The notes under the pieces: generated by a model
Databases searched by the model: none
Told to the model about the DNA's origin: nothing
What the model saw: the letters and a program-made list of their open reading frames with translations, nothing else
Position numbers and translations under genes: made by a program
Shown here: positions 1 through 6,275 of the stretch, in pieces
Layout of the letters: each line of letters opens with the position of its first letter
How positions within the stretch are numbered: position 1 is the stretch's first letter
Source: Thermoleophilia bacterium
GTDB taxonomy: Bacteria > Actinomycetota > Thermoleophilia > Gaiellales > SKUG01
NCBI GenBank assembly: GCA_020438525.1
Contig: JAGQUL010000167.1
Span: 6,260-18,882, forward strand
Length of the DNA: 12,623 nt
Direction of reading: 5' to 3'

Positions 1-960
1 GCCAACCGCAACAAGGAGTCGCTGGTCCTCGACCTCAAGACCGAGGAGGACCGCGAGGTGCTGGCGCGGCTGGTCGAGCGGGCCGACGTCCTGATGGAGA
101 ACTTCCGGGTGGGGGTGATGGACCGGCTCGGCTTCTCGGTGGAGCGGCTGCACCAGCTCAACCCGGGGCTGGTCGTCATGTCGATCACCGGCTTCGGGCA
201 CGACGGCCCGGAGGCCCGGCGGGCCGGCTACGACCAGATCGCGCAGGGCGAGGGCGGCCTGATGTCGATCACCGGGACCCAGCAGCCGACCAAGGTCGGG
301 GTGCCGATCGCGGACCTGATCGCCGGGATGAACGGCGCCTTCGGCGTGCTGGCCGCCCTCCACGAGCGCACCCGGACCGGGCGCGGCCGCGTCGTGCGCA
401 CCTCGCTGCTGGCGGGGATGATCGGCGTGCACGCCTTCCAGGGCACCCGGTGGACCGTGGCCGGGGAGGTCCCCGGTCTCGCGGGCGACCACCACCCGTC
501 GATCGCGCCCTACGGCATGTTCGAGACGGCCACGGCGCCGGTGCAGATCGCGTGCGGCTCGGAGAACCTGTGGCGCGCGCTGTGCGGCGCCCTCGGGTGG
601 GACCCGGCCGACCCGGTGTTCGCCACCAACCCCGACCGGGTGGCCCACCGCGACGCGCTCGTGGCCCGGATCGAGGCGCTCTTCGCCGGGCACCCCGCCG
701 AGCACTGGCTCGAGCTCCTCGCCGAGGCCGGCGTGCCGTCCGGGAAGGTCCGCTCGATGGACGACGTCTACACCTGGGACCAGGTGCTCTCGCAGGGGCT
801 GCTGCTCACCGTCGAGCACGCGACGCGGGGCGAGCTGCGGCTGCCCGGCTCCCCGATCCGCTTCGACGACAACCCCTTCTCCGGCGGCCGGGCCGAGCAC
901 CTCCCGCCGCCGACGCTCGACCAGCACGGCGCCGCGATCCGGGAGTGGCTGGACTCGTGA
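1..960 (+). CDS. Class III (CaiB/BaiF family) CoA-transferase, 5' end missing
   Basis: The frame is open from the first base of the window and codes 319 residues, so the start lies upstream. Family members are usually about 380-400 residues, so roughly the first 70-80 are missing. These enzymes move coenzyme A between organic acids, or act on acyl-CoA as racemases, in the cytoplasm. Visible family marks, numbered from the window edge, are the MENF stretch near residue 33, the ITGFG turn near 62, the GYDQIAQGEGG region near 77-87, and VPIADLIAG with the expected catalytic aspartate at about residue 105. The C-terminal half carries the small-domain pattern, including AGVPSGKVRSMDDV and an LPGSPIRF segment. 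The acid substrate cannot be told. The stop overlaps the next gene by four bases, suggesting translational coupling. Almost every codon ends in C or G; I find one A/T-ending codon in 319. Confidence 0.93.
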   Translation, partial: ANRNKESLVLDLKTEEDREVLARLVERADVLMENFRVGVMDRLGFSVERLHQLNPGLVVMSITGFGHDGPEARRAGYDQIAQGEGGLMSITGTQQPTKVGVPIADLIAGMNGAFGVLAALHERTRTGRGRVVRTSLLAGMIGVHAFQGTRWTVAGEVPGLAGDHHPSIAPYGMFETATAPVQIACGSENLWRALCGALGWDPADPVFATNPDRVAHRDALVARIEALFAGHPAEHWLELLAEAGVPSGKVRSMDDVYTWDQVLSQGLLLTVEHATRGELRLPGSPIRFDDNPFSGGRAEHLPPPTLDQHGAAIREWLDS

Positions 961-1601
961 GCCGCGACTGGCACGCCTGGCACGAGAAGTACGACGACCC
1001 GACGTCGTCGCTCTCCCGCCGGCTCGCGGTCGTGCGGTCCGAGCTCGGCTCGCTGCTCGCGGCGGCGGACGCGCCGGTGAGGCTCGTCAGCCTCTGCGCT
1101 GGGGACGGCCGCGACACCCTGCCGGTGCTGGCCGACGCGCAGGCCGAGGTGGACGCGGTGCTCGTCGAGCTCGACCCCGGGCTCGCGGAGCAGGCGCGGG
1201 CGACCGCGGACGCGCTCGGCCTCGACCGGGTCGAGGTGCGCACCGCGGACGCCGGCACGACCGACACGTTCGCGGACGCCTGCCCGGCGGACGTGCTGCT
1301 CGCGTGCGGCGTCTTCGGCAACGTGCGCGACGACGGCGTCGCCGCGACGGTCGCCGCGCTGCCGTCGCTGCTCACGCACGGGGCGCACGTCGTCTGGACC
1401 CGCGGCCGGCAGGTCCCGCACGACCCGACCGAGGTGGACGGCGACCCGAGCCTGGTCGTCCGCGACCTCTTCGCCGCCACCGGCTTCGAACAGGTCTCCT
1501 TCGTCCGCCCCGACGACGCCGGGTTCCGGGTCGGCGTGCACCGCTGGCCCGGGGCCACCGGCACCCCGCGGCCGGGGCACCGGCTCTTCTCGTTCGTCTG
1601 A
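957..1601 (+). CDS. Class I SAM-dependent methyltransferase
   Basis: This 214-residue protein starts at a GTG that overlaps the CoA-transferase stop (GTGA), with a weak GGGAG at 941-945. A Rossmann-type methyltransferase is indicated by the motif I loop LVSLCAGDGRD at residues 43-53. Next comes the strand VDAVLVELDP, whose acidic end normally binds the ribose of SAM, and then VRTADAG (motif III-like). The N-terminus, WHAWHEKYDDPTS, resembles a group of actinobacterial methyltransferases annotated only by fold. The methyl acceptor is unknown. The protein ends with a basic, proline-rich tail. The overlap with the CoA-transferase suggests co-transcription, but I see no obvious metabolic link. 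Two of 214 codons end in A or T, matching the gene to its left and unlike genes further right. Confidence 0.85.
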   Translation: MSRDWHAWHEKYDDPTSSLSRRLAVVRSELGSLLAAADAPVRLVSLCAGDGRDTLPVLADAQAEVDAVLVELDPGLAEQARATADALGLDRVEVRTADAGTTDTFADACPADVLLACGVFGNVRDDGVAATVAALPSLLTHGAHVVWTRGRQVPHDPTEVDGDPSLVVRDLFAATGFEQVSFVRPDDAGFRVGVHRWPGATGTPRPGHRLFSFV

Positions 1602-1721
1602 CGCGTCGGCGTACCCCCTCACCCGATCCGGGTGGTCCGGCGCGCCCCCTGCCTCTGCCACGTTGAGGGAGGACCCCGCCCGTGCGGAGCGGCGGGACCA
1701 CCGTGTGCGCAGGAGGACGCC
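1602..1721 (+). other. Leader region upstream of the decarboxylase
   Basis: This is 120 bases of very GC-rich non-coding DNA. It holds two small inverted repeats. One is CACCCG-ATC-CGGGTG at 1620-1634, a six-base stem with a three-base loop. The other is CCCGCC at 1675-1680 pairing with GGCGGG at 1691-1696 across a ten-base loop. Neither is followed by a T run, so neither is a convincing intrinsic terminator. I see no recognisable -35/-10 pair. In DNA this GC-rich, such stems can arise by chance. Confidence 0.3.
1711..1717 (+). promoter_or_regulatory. Shine-Dalgarno site of the decarboxylase gene
   Basis: AGGAGGA lies four bases before the ATG at 1722. It is the strongest ribosome-binding site in the window and decides the start. 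The same frame is open upstream to a GTG at 1632, but the extra 30 residues there are arginine-, proline- and cysteine-rich and have no such site. Confidence 0.8.
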
Positions 1722-3080
1722 ATGACCAGCCAGATCGATCCCGCAGCCCTGTACGGCAACCGCTTCATCACCCAGGAGGTGCCGAGCAAGGAGTTCCCGG
1801 CCGACGGCATGACGGGGGTGGACGCGATGCGGCTGGTCGCCGAGGACCTCGCGATCGAGGGCGACCCGGCCCGCAACCTCGCGACCTTCGTGACGACCTG
1901 GATGGAGCCCGAGGCGCAGCGGCTGATCGCGGCCAACCTGCACCGCAACTTCATCGACCACGCCGAGTACCCGCGCACGGCCGAGATCGAGCAGCGCTGC
2001 ATCCGGATGCTCGCCGACCTCTTCCACGCCCCCGGCCCGACGACCGGAGCCCGCACCCAGGGCTCGTCCGAGGCGATCATGCTCGGCGCCCTGTCGCTGA
2101 AGTGGAAGTGGCGCGAGCGCCAGGAGGCGGCCGGCCGGCCCACCGACCGACCCAACCTCGTCTTCGGCGGCGACGTGCACGTCGTGTGGGAGAAGTTCTG
2201 CCGCTACTTCGACGTGGAGATGCGCCTCGTCGACGTGCACGCCCCCGACTACTGCCTCACCGCCGACGCCGCCGCTGCCGCGTGCGACGAGAACACGATC
2301 GGCGTCGTTGCGATCCTCGGCTCCACCTACGACGGCCGCTACGAGCCGGTGCAGGAGATCTCCGAGGCGCTCGACCGGCTCGAGCGCGATCGCGGCATCC
2401 ACGTGCCGATCCACGTCGATGCCGCGAGCGGCGGGTTCATCGCACCGTTCCTCGACACCGACCTGGAGTGGGACTTCCGACTCGATCGCGTCGTGTCGAT
2501 CAACGCCTCCGGTCACAAGTTCGGGCTCGTCTACCCGGGCGTGGGCTGGGTGGTGTGGCGCACGCCGGCGGACCTGCCCGAGGAGCTCGTGTTCCGCGTC
2601 GCCTACCTCGGCGGTGACATGCCGACGTTCGCGCTCAACTTCTCGCGCCCGGGCGCGCAGGTGATCGCGCAGTACTACAACTTCGTGCGCCTCGGCCGAA
2701 CGGGCTACCGACAGGTGCAGCAGGCGTGTCGCGACGTCGCGAAGCACGTCGCAGCCGGGTTCGAATCGGCCGGGCCGTTCCACGTGCTCACCGATGGATC
2801 GGACCTTCCGGTCGTGGCCGTTCGCATGCGCCACGACGCAGACGTCGCGTGGAGCGTGTACGACATCTCCGATCGGCTGCGCATGCATGGCTGGCAGGTG
2901 CCCGCCTACCCGATGCCGCCGGACGAGGAGGACGTCCACGTGCTGCGGATCGTGGTGCGCAACGGCTTCTCGCTCGAGCTCGCGGAGATGCTGCTCGAGC
3001 ACGTGCGCGAGGAGGTCGCGCACCTGCAGTCGGGCGCGGTGCAGCCCTCGACGATCGACAAGGTCGGGTTCCACCACTGA
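1722..3080 (+). CDS. gadB: Glutamate decarboxylase (PLP-dependent, group II)
   Basis: The 452-residue protein converts L-glutamate to GABA and CO2, using up a cytosolic proton. Its length is close to E. coli GadB (466). The PLP lysine is K266 in INASGHKFG. D233 in HVDAASGGF is placed to pair with the cofactor pyridine nitrogen. H153 in GDVHVVWEKFC is the expected ring-stacking histidine, and the SSEA at 115-118 lies in the phosphate-binding region. The protein ends in GFHH. H451 is penultimate, as is the histidine of E. coli GadB that blocks the active site at neutral pH, so similar pH gating is possible. No glutamate/GABA antiporter gene is adjacent. Codon use changes along the gene: 6 of the first 220 codons end in A or T, against 19 of the last 232, with the change near 2270-2390. 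The gene could therefore be hybrid. Confidence 0.95.
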   Translation: MTSQIDPAALYGNRFITQEVPSKEFPADGMTGVDAMRLVAEDLAIEGDPARNLATFVTTWMEPEAQRLIAANLHRNFIDHAEYPRTAEIEQRCIRMLADLFHAPGPTTGARTQGSSEAIMLGALSLKWKWRERQEAAGRPTDRPNLVFGGDVHVVWEKFCRYFDVEMRLVDVHAPDYCLTADAAAAACDENTIGVVAILGSTYDGRYEPVQEISEALDRLERDRGIHVPIHVDAASGGFIAPFLDTDLEWDFRLDRVVSINASGHKFGLVYPGVGWVVWRTPADLPEELVFRVAYLGGDMPTFALNFSRPGAQVIAQYYNFVRLGRTGYRQVQQACRDVAKHVAAGFESAGPFHVLTDGSDLPVVAVRMRHDADVAWSVYDISDRLRMHGWQVPAYPMPPDEEDVHVLRIVVRNGFSLELAEMLLEHVREEVAHLQSGAVQPSTIDKVGFHH

Positions 3081-3103
3081 GCTCGCGCACGACAGGTGAT
3101 CGG

Positions 3104-3706
3104 TTGCCGACGTGGCAGTCGAGGCTGTTCATCGTGGGCGGGTCCGGATTCGCGATCGCGTCTGCGCCGTTCGTCTCGTCGGCCGCGTCGTCGGTGCTGC
3201 TCGCATGGGTGTACGTGATCAGCGCATGCTTCTTCACCTCCGCCGCGTTCCTGCAGGTGGTCGGCTCGCCGTGGCTCACGGTTGCATGGTGGGCGGCGGC
3301 GATCCAGCAGGTCGGTACGATCTTCTTCAACGTCAACACGATCCGCGGCCTCGGCGAGGCGCAGGGGCGGGTGCAGGACGTGCTGCTCGTCTGGCGACCG
3401 GAGGCGTTCGGCAGCATCTGCTTCCTCGTGTCGAGCGTGCTCGCGTTTGCCGCGCTCGACGATTCGGGACGACGGGTCTGGACGCTGCAGCGATCAGACG
3501 TCGACCTTCGCGCGACCTGGTGGAACATGGCCGGCTCGGTGCTGTTCGGCATCTCCGCCGTGACCGGCTACGTCACGCCCGGAACCGACGTGCCGCTGAA
3601 CGCCGCGTGGATGAACGCCACCACGATGCTCGGCGCGCTCTGCTTCGTTCGGGCGGCGTGGATCGTGCTACCGTCGAGCGAGGCTGACCCGTGTTCGAAT
3701 CCGTAG
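3104..3706 (+). CDS. Small multi-pass membrane protein, possibly YrhK-like
   Basis: I chose the TTG at 3104, which has AGG at 3094-3096 seven bases upstream and lies just after the decarboxylase stop. No ATG or GTG in this frame fits. The frame is also open through the decarboxylase, but that part is arginine-rich shadow sequence. The product is 200 residues with about six hydrophobic helices (roughly 7-27, 31-52, 57-78, 100-118, 138-158, 166-189). Recurrent family-like motifs are FFTSAAFLQ, FFNVNTI, WRPEAFGSICFLVSS and WWNMAGSVLFGISAV. The repeated GS-x-x-F pattern recalls YrhK-domain proteins, but I am recalling this rather than having searched it. No enzyme motif is visible and the function is unknown. 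It sits 23 bases after the decarboxylase and overlaps the glycosyltransferase by 16 bases, so it is likely co-transcribed with both. Confidence 0.75.
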   Translation: MPTWQSRLFIVGGSGFAIASAPFVSSAASSVLLAWVYVISACFFTSAAFLQVVGSPWLTVAWWAAAIQQVGTIFFNVNTIRGLGEAQGRVQDVLLVWRPEAFGSICFLVSSVLAFAALDDSGRRVWTLQRSDVDLRATWWNMAGSVLFGISAVTGYVTPGTDVPLNAAWMNATTMLGALCFVRAAWIVLPSSEADPCSNP

Positions 3707-4896
3707 CATCGACGCTCGCGCTGATCGGCGTGATCTATTGGACGTCCACCGCGGTCGCGCAGCTTCTGACGGTCCGTGCGCTGCGAACCCTCGACGACGT
3801 CGTTGGCGAGAGCGACGGGATCGCATCGCTCTCGATCATCGTCGCGGCCCGCGACGAGGCCGACACGTTCCGGCACGAGCTGGAGGTGCTCGAGTCGCTC
3901 GACCACCCGAACCTCGAGCTCGTCCTCGTCGACGACCGCTCGACCGACGCGACCGGCCGGATCATGGACGAGGTCGCCGCGTCCGATCCTCGAGTTCGTG
4001 CCCTGCACGTCGACACGCTGCCCGACGGATGGCTCGGGAAGGTTCATGCGCTCGAGCAGGGCCGACAGGTCGCTGAAGGGCAGTGGCTGCTGTTCACCGA
4101 TGCCGACGTCGAGCTGGCGCCGGACCTCCCCCGTCGCGTCGTCGCGACCGCGGAGCGACTGGCGCTCGACCAGCTCGCGCTGCTGCCCGTCGTGCGAAGC
4201 GACGGCTGGCTCGTCGCCGGAGTGGTGGCAACGTTCGCACGATGGCTGCTTGTCGGGACACGGCTGTGGCGAGCGGCAGATCCGGATCGGCCAGACGCGT
4301 TCGGCGTCGGCGCATGCAACCTCGTGCGGGCATCGGCCGTCGATGCGATGGGCGGACTCGGAGCCATTCGGATGGACATCGCCGACGACGCGGCGCTCGC
4401 ACACCAGGTCGCGGCCAACGGGGGGAGAACGATGCTCGCCTCCGGGGTCGACCTGGTCGAGGTGCGGTGGCAGCAGTCCGTGTCGTCGATGGTCGTCGGC
4501 TTCGAGAAGTACGGTGGCAGCGGTGGCGTCGGCTCGATCCCGCTCGCGATCGCGCTCGCGACGCTCGCGCTGATCGGCGAGCTCGCACCCTGGCTCGCCG
4601 TCGGCTGCGCGATCGGATTCGGCGGCGGGTCTGTGGCAGCGATCGCGCTCGCCACCATCGTCGCGGCCACGGTGCTCGGAGTCGCCGCGGCGCGGCGGTC
4701 GGGCGCGCCGGCGAAGGGTGCTGCCACCGGTCCGCTCGGTCCGATGCTGGTGTGGTGGATGCAGGTGCGCGCCGCAGTGCTGGAGCGCGTCCGGGGTGGC
4801 GTGGTCTGGCGCGGGACCTTCTACCCGACCGAGCAGGTTCGTGCCGGCAAGCGCTACCAGCTCCCGATCGGGCGTTCAGGCGCACGCCCGCGATAG
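3691..4896 (+). CDS. Membrane-anchored family 2 glycosyltransferase (HpnB/CrtQ-like)
   Basis: The 401-residue protein starts at GTG 3691, with GAGG at 3680-3683 seven bases upstream, and overlaps the preceding stop by 16 bases. An N-terminal helix (about 5-27) is followed by a GT-A domain. SIIVAARDEADT (48-59) and LVDDRSTDAT (79-88) bind the nucleotide sugar, and FTDADVEL (135-142) holds the DxD metal site. The acidic pair D232-D233 in DIADDAAL fits the usual acceptor-base position. Two hydrophobic segments lie near 283-335. The C-terminus, WRGTFYPTEQVRAGKRYQLP, is typical of the group that includes hopanoid-associated HpnB and the carotenoid enzyme CrtQ. The QxxRW motif of processive synthases is not intact (VEVRW at 256-260), which argues for single sugar transfer, probably to a lipid at the inner membrane face. 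No hopanoid or carotenoid gene is next to it. Confidence 0.88.
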   Translation: MFESVASTLALIGVIYWTSTAVAQLLTVRALRTLDDVVGESDGIASLSIIVAARDEADTFRHELEVLESLDHPNLELVLVDDRSTDATGRIMDEVAASDPRVRALHVDTLPDGWLGKVHALEQGRQVAEGQWLLFTDADVELAPDLPRRVVATAERLALDQLALLPVVRSDGWLVAGVVATFARWLLVGTRLWRAADPDRPDAFGVGACNLVRASAVDAMGGLGAIRMDIADDAALAHQVAANGGRTMLASGVDLVEVRWQQSVSSMVVGFEKYGGSGGVGSIPLAIALATLALIGELAPWLAVGCAIGFGGGSVAAIALATIVAATVLGVAAARRSGAPAKGAATGPLGPMLVWWMQVRAAVLERVRGGVVWRGTFYPTEQVRAGKRYQLPIGRSGARPR

Positions 4897-4917
4897 CGGC
4901 GCGATACGATCGGCGGC

Positions 4918-5526
4918 ATGCCGGAGCGGTCCAACAGCAAGCTGATCGTCGTCGCCCACGACATTCGCAGCCTCGCGAACGTGGGTGCGCTGTTTCGCAC
5001 GTGCGACGGTGCCGGGGTGAGCGAGCTCGTGCTGAGCGGCTTCACCGGCACGCCGCCGGACCGCCGCATCGACAAGGTCGCGCTCGGCGCGGTCGAGATG
5101 GTGCCGTGGCGCCATGCGCCGGAGCCGGAGGACCTCGAGCGGGTGCTCGAGGGGCGCTACGTCGTGGTGCTCGAACAACACGAGCGGGCGGTTCCGCCCG
5201 GCGACCTGCAGGTGCCGGCCGATCGCGACGTGGTACTCGTTGCGTGCGAGGAGCTGTTCGGCGCGCGCGACGAGCTGATCGAGCGTGCCGATGCGCTGCT
5301 CGAGCTGCCGATGCGCGGCCGCAAGGACAGCCTCAACGTGTCGGTCGCCGCAGCGATCGGCATGTACCACCTCGCCGATCGGATGTTCGGCACGCCAGCG
5401 TCAGACCTGGCCAGCCGCCAGGATCGTCCGCCCGTACGCGAGGGCGTGCTCACGCGCGGGGTCACGCAGGGGCACGAGCGCGACCACGTGCCGCCGCCCG
5501 ACCGCGGCACGCAGCTGGTGGACTGA
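4918..5526 (+). CDS. SpoU/TrmH-family RNA 2'-O-methyltransferase
   Basis: The ATG lies 21 bases after the glycosyltransferase stop; only a weak purine stretch precedes it. The 202-residue protein has the three SPOUT motifs. Motif 1 is DIRSLANVGALFRTCDGAGV (15-34), with N21 and the catalytic-type R27. Motif 2 is VVLVACEELFG (105-115). Motif 3 is LPMRGRKDSLNVSVAAAI (130-147), which forms the trefoil-knot SAM site. It should methylate a ribose 2'-oxygen in tRNA or rRNA; the exact base is unknown. There is no separate N-terminal substrate-binding domain, as in the short TrmH/TrmL-type members. Two oddities stand out. Motif 2 reads ACEE where GNE or GSE is common. Past residue 157 there is a charged 45-residue tail with no recognisable domain. 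The gene is probably the last of the + strand unit before a convergent neighbour. Confidence 0.9.
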   Translation: MPERSNSKLIVVAHDIRSLANVGALFRTCDGAGVSELVLSGFTGTPPDRRIDKVALGAVEMVPWRHAPEPEDLERVLEGRYVVVLEQHERAVPPGDLQVPADRDVVLVACEELFGARDELIERADALLELPMRGRKDSLNVSVAAAIGMYHLADRMFGTPASDLASRQDRPPVREGVLTRGVTQGHERDHVPPPDRGTQLVD

Positions 5527-5694
5527 GCCGCTTCGTCGCTTCGCGCGATCGATCGCCGGGTCCGCGCCGCCGGCCCGTCAGTCGTCGTCGCACACCTCGT
5601 CCCACTCGGCCACGATCGCGTCGACCTGGTGGTCGATGAGCTCGCGAGCCTGTGCCTCGTCGACGAGAACTTCGCGATCAGCTTGTGCGCGCGG
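5527..5694. other. Convergent intergenic region with an orphan open frame
   Basis: These 168 bases separate two convergent genes. On the minus strand, the frame of the YggT gene continues after its TGA (5695-5697) for 38 more codons to a second TGA at 5578-5580. The translation is protein-like and acidic, containing DEAQARELIDHQVD and ending AEWDEVCDDD. It has no early ATG, GTG or TTG of its own; the only in-frame start, a GTG, lies near the end. It may be the remnant of a longer C-terminus or a decayed gene, or it may be chance. Confidence 0.35.
5545..5574. terminator. Possible hairpin between convergent genes
   Basis: A perfect 12-base palindrome, GCGATCGATCGC, spans 5545-5556. It runs into a second potential stem, GCCGG (5555-5559) with CCGGC (5570-5574), across a ten-base loop. 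The two share bases and could be alternative folds. The position, just after the TrmH-type stop, suits a bidirectional transcription stop. No T run follows on either strand, so the call is weak. Confidence 0.25.
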
Positions 5695-6120
5695 TCAGAC
5701 GTCGTAGCGGTCGATCGACGCGGGGGGTGTCGCGGCGGCTGCCTCTGGCGCCGCGAACGTGGCGGTCTGCTCGATCTCCATGCGCTGGACGCGCAGGTTC
5801 AGCCAGTCGACCAGCCCGTGGATGAGCATGTAGACGATCACGTACACGACCATGGCGAACAGGATCGATGTGTCCAGCACTGCCTGCACGTCGCCGGTCG
5901 TTCCAATGTCCGCACTCGGGAAGATCCCGCGGAAGGGTTCCATCACCCGGTCGAGATTCCGGTACCAGAACTCGGTGAAACCGGCATCCGCGTTGGCGCC
6001 GAACAGCTTGAGGAAGAAGCCGACCACCAGGATCACGAGGTTGATGGTCACCCACGCGAGTGCGACGTAGGTCGTTGCGCGGGCCGCCTTGGCCAGTCGG
6101 AACCTGGGCGTGCTCTCCAT
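5695..6120 (-). CDS. YggT-family membrane protein
   Basis: The 141-residue protein begins at the ATG complementary to 6118-6120, preceded by a good AAGGAG seven bases away. The frame is open further upstream, but that stretch has no ribosome site and lacks a plausible protein pattern. It has two hydrophobic helices (about 15-39 and 82-105). Between them lies the family pattern: LKLFGANADAGFTEF, then MEPFRGIFP, then LDTSILFAMVVY. This matches YggT-type integral membrane proteins, which in other bacteria are linked to ion or osmotic stress and sit near division genes. In actinomycetes they are often lone genes of unproven role, as here. The C-terminal tail is alanine- and proline-rich and probably cytoplasmic. 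The gene is divergent from the peptidase operon and convergent with the RNA methyltransferase. Confidence 0.82.
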   Translation of the reverse strand: MESTPRFRLAKAARATTYVALAWVTINLVILVVGFFLKLFGANADAGFTEFWYRNLDRVMEPFRGIFPSADIGTTGDVQAVLDTSILFAMVVYVIVYMLIHGLVDWLNLRVQRMEIEQTATFAAPEAAAATPPASIDRYDV

Positions 6121-6127
6121 GGTGCTG

Positions 6128-6133
6128 CTCCTT
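6128..6133 (-). promoter_or_regulatory. Shine-Dalgarno site of the YggT-family gene
   Basis: On the minus strand, AAGGAG lies seven bases before the ATG at 6120. It fixes the start of this short membrane protein over upstream in-frame codons. Confidence 0.75.
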
Positions 6134-6220
6134 GCGGTCTCGGATGCGATGCCGTGTTCCGAGGACTCCGCAGCTGCGAGTGCCGACGGTCGCCACGGAT
6201 CGGTTTCGACGCCTTCATCG

Positions 6221-6235
6221 AGCGGTATAGCCGCT
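6221..6235. promoter_or_regulatory. Candidate divergent promoter or operator palindrome
   Basis: The divergent gap of 6121-6275 must drive both flanking genes. It holds an inverted repeat, AGCGG-TATAG-CCGCT. Its TATA core is the only TATA-like element in the gap and could serve as a -10 on either strand. On the minus strand, TTCACG lies 16 bases upstream of TATACC. On the plus strand, TTCGAC lies 15 bases upstream of TATAGC. Each hexamer is a weak match to the consensus, and five-base arms may be chance. Confidence 0.28.
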
Positions 6236-6275
6236 GGGCCCGAATCGTGAACACTTCGTACCAGTGGGAACTGCC

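Noticed and set aside
1620..1634. Hairpin CACCCG-ATC-CGGGTG as a terminator after the methyltransferase
   Set aside because: The stem is only six bases and has no T run. Such stems are common by chance at this GC content.
768..3077. Very long minus-strand open frame opposite the CoA-transferase, methyltransferase and decarboxylase
   Set aside because: Its translation is rich in Arg, His, Asp and Val with no domain or membrane pattern. It is a by-product of high GC3 in the real plus-strand genes, all of which show conserved motifs.
3691..4896. Naming the glycosyltransferase hpnB or crtQ
   Set aside because: The fold and C-terminal motif fit the wider group, but no hopanoid or carotenoid genes are nearby to support either name.
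4083..5639. Plus-strand open frame spanning the glycosyltransferase and RNA methyltransferase genes
   Set aside because: It is arginine- and alanine-rich nonsense in a shifted frame. Both real genes show intact catalytic motifs in their own frames.
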